This document shows positions 62,701 through 64,000 of a stretch of 64,000 nt of DNA, piece by piece. Source of the DNA: Pyrrhoderma lamaoense (lineage: Eukaryota > Basidiomycota > Agaricomycetes > Hymenochaetales > Hymenochaetaceae). The position numbers were made by a program, and so were the translations under genes. Location: NCBI GenBank assembly GCA_002794735.1, contig NBAZ01000032.1:83849-147848 (forward strand). Direction: 5' to 3'. Each line of letters begins with the position of its first letter. The first letter of the stretch is position 1. Below the pieces are notes generated by a model. It was not told the origin of the DNA, ran no database searches, and saw only the letters and a program-made list of their open reading frames with translations.

Positions 62701-63631
62701 TCCAAATTGTAGCGAGTGACATGCCAGATACCCCGATTGTAGCAGGATCTGCTACGGGAGCCTGGGCTGGTATCGTCCGTATGGCGAATCTTATTAGAAA
62801 GAGGCAGCATTCAAACAGTGTCTCGGGCCCGATTACTTTGGCTTAGGACAAAATACAATCAAGCACTTGATCCAGGAGCTTCCCGGGCAAACCATTTGAA
62901 AAACTATGTTTGGCAAAACTTTGTGGAGGGAGGGTATGTGCTTCTTATTACCGCGCACTTTATTACTACAACGCTTCTAACGTTATTCGGTGTTTTGAAC
63001 TTGTGTTATCTGAATTATATCTAGACCTCTTGGAGGACGTCATGCCGCTGTTATACCCGCTCCCAGAGGAACACGAAACAAGTTATCACTCCTCTCAGGC
63101 GTCGGCTCTTCCTCAGAAGTCTCCCTCTACACCTCAATCTCCGCGCGACCCCTATCCAACTCGATCGTTCCAGTCGTCCCGTGGAACCTTCGCATGTATC
63201 TTCGAGTCGCATAAATCCGTCTCCTACTCGTCCGTTTCCGATTACTCGCTCAGACAAAGCGGTATGAACGTCGAGAGGCCTCTAGGGAGATGAGGAATGA
63301 GCGAGAAAGAGAACGTCCAATAGCCGTACATCATTCAGGCTCGGGGTTATCGGTCATGCGCTCACCTGCACATCCCGATGTTGATGCTTCTATCAATAGA
63401 GATAGAGAGGATGTAGAAATGACCGATGTGAATGGAGTTAATGGGCATGGTAGAGAGGGATCTGACTGGGAATACTCCTCCGAAGAGGAGCATGAAGATG
63501 AGAGAGAGATGAATGGGCGTTCTTCCGGGAGGAAGGAAAACTATCAGAGGGGACATGGAAGATACGAATCTGTTGGTGAAAACTTTCGAATGAATGGTGT
63601 AGCTTCCATTGGTGAGAGGATTGCGGCTTGA
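59798..63631 (+). CDS. TBRG1-like chromatin protein with coiled coil and FYRN/FYRC domains, frame-disrupted
   Basis: Likely nuclear chromatin-complex subunit. The N-terminus (MSRRLSSRVAASNL) is Pro/Ser/His-rich, followed by a coiled coil: EKYSRLKKRYFENEKKHNEL, LRTERNVLLDRIIELEEF, a pattern shared by TBRG1 and INO80-type subunits. After a Ser/Pro/His-rich middle come FYRN landmarks (RLKAHTVTSKNYSIPTVPR, GRPILPLNVG, MTVFKLGEVCMREHYHTERY) and FYRC landmarks (DMPDTPIVAGSATGAWAGIV, RKRQHSNSVSGP, DYFGLGQNTIKHLIQELPG, NHLKNYVWQNFVEGG, PLGGRHAAVIPA). The C-terminus is acidic (DWEYSSEEEHEDER). In the FYR part the frame slips by one base at about 62457, 62527, 62660, 62688, 62827 and 62885, with conserved sequence resuming at once. 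Further switches occur after 63100, and one near 60995 could be a 47-nt intron. The domain call is firm; the exact gene model is not. Confidence 0.75.
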
Positions 63632-64000
63632 AATAGCGAGTTGATCAAAAGAGGTATAGTTTACCTCAAGATTTGATACGGGCTCCTCAAAAAAGAAGAT
63701 TATGATGTAAATACTGGTAAAAAGGATACATGCTTCTTTCCCTTTTTTCACTCTTTCTTTCTTTTCCTTTCCCTTTCTTTCTTTGTATTTTTTGTTCTGT
63801 CTATTACACAATTCGTTTGTTAGCCTTGTATGTCTGTCCTCCCTTTTTTTTTTCTCTTCAGGTTCACTATCTGTGTAGTTTTTATACAACATCATGTTAG
63901 TAACAATTCGATTCTCCATTCGTACTAAGGTGTTCGTACGAACATTCACTCCTTTTTACTCTCTTTCTCGGGGTTCACTCTTCTGACGATCCACTCCTTT
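63632..64000. other. 3' flank of the FYR-domain gene
   Basis: Pyrimidine-rich, with runs of TTTC. The minus-strand frame covering 63362-63949 is a mirror of the gene's C-terminus plus low-complexity sequence. Nothing else is seen up to the window edge. Confidence 0.5.

Overview
This is a window of filamentous basidiomycete (Agaricomycete) nuclear DNA. Genes are broken by many 45-60 bp GT-AG introns. Intergenic DNA is AT-rich. The protein families (an expanded FunK1 fungal-kinase family, a Mig1/CreA regulator, a Ste7/Fuz7-type MAPK kinase and a Snq2-type PDR transporter) fit the same group. I saw no tRNA or rRNA gene. Genus and species cannot be told from the sequence alone.

Layout. 0.6-4.1 kb: FunK1 copy 1 (+). 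4.7-20.7 kb: a block of ordinary housekeeping genes, namely a POT peptide transporter (-, frame-disrupted), AMP deaminase (-), APC/C subunit Apc2 (-), an N-terminal amidase Nta1 (+), a pheromone-pathway MAPKK (+) and a Tgl2-like lipase (-). 22.5-36.1 kb: FunK1 copies 2, 3 and 4, all on the minus strand, with a broken FunK1 remnant and a small inverted-repeat transposon (MITE) between copies 2 and 3. 36.1-49.4 kb: a Mig1/CreA-like zinc-finger regulator between two intergenic stretches of about 5 kb each, rich in microsatellites. 49.4-54.7 kb: a complete PDR/ABC-G transporter (+). 55.1-57.2 kb: a queuosine-salvage (Qng1/DUF2419) gene (-). 57.6-58.2 kb: a small gene with an 11-nt micro-exon (-). 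59.8-63.6 kb: a TBRG1-like FYRN/FYRC chromatin protein (+), badly frame-disrupted.

The accessory part is the FunK1 array. The four near-complete copies share exon boundaries, a three-part protein plan (N-terminal domain, kinase, long basic tail) and CGCG-core promoter boxes. The remnant most resembles copy 1, which lies about 20 kb away in the opposite orientation. Copies 1 and 2 carry GC-AG introns where copies 3 and 4 have GT-AG.

A second pattern is one-base frame breaks at short homopolymers inside otherwise well-conserved proteins (POT transporter, lipase, FYR protein, FunK1 copies 1 and 4). Other long genes (ABC transporter, MAPKK, Nta1, FunK1 copies 2 and 3) can be spliced cleanly. The breaks may be real decay or residual assembly errors; raw reads or RNA would decide.

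Exon joins were worked out by eye, so gene limits are firmer than individual splice sites.
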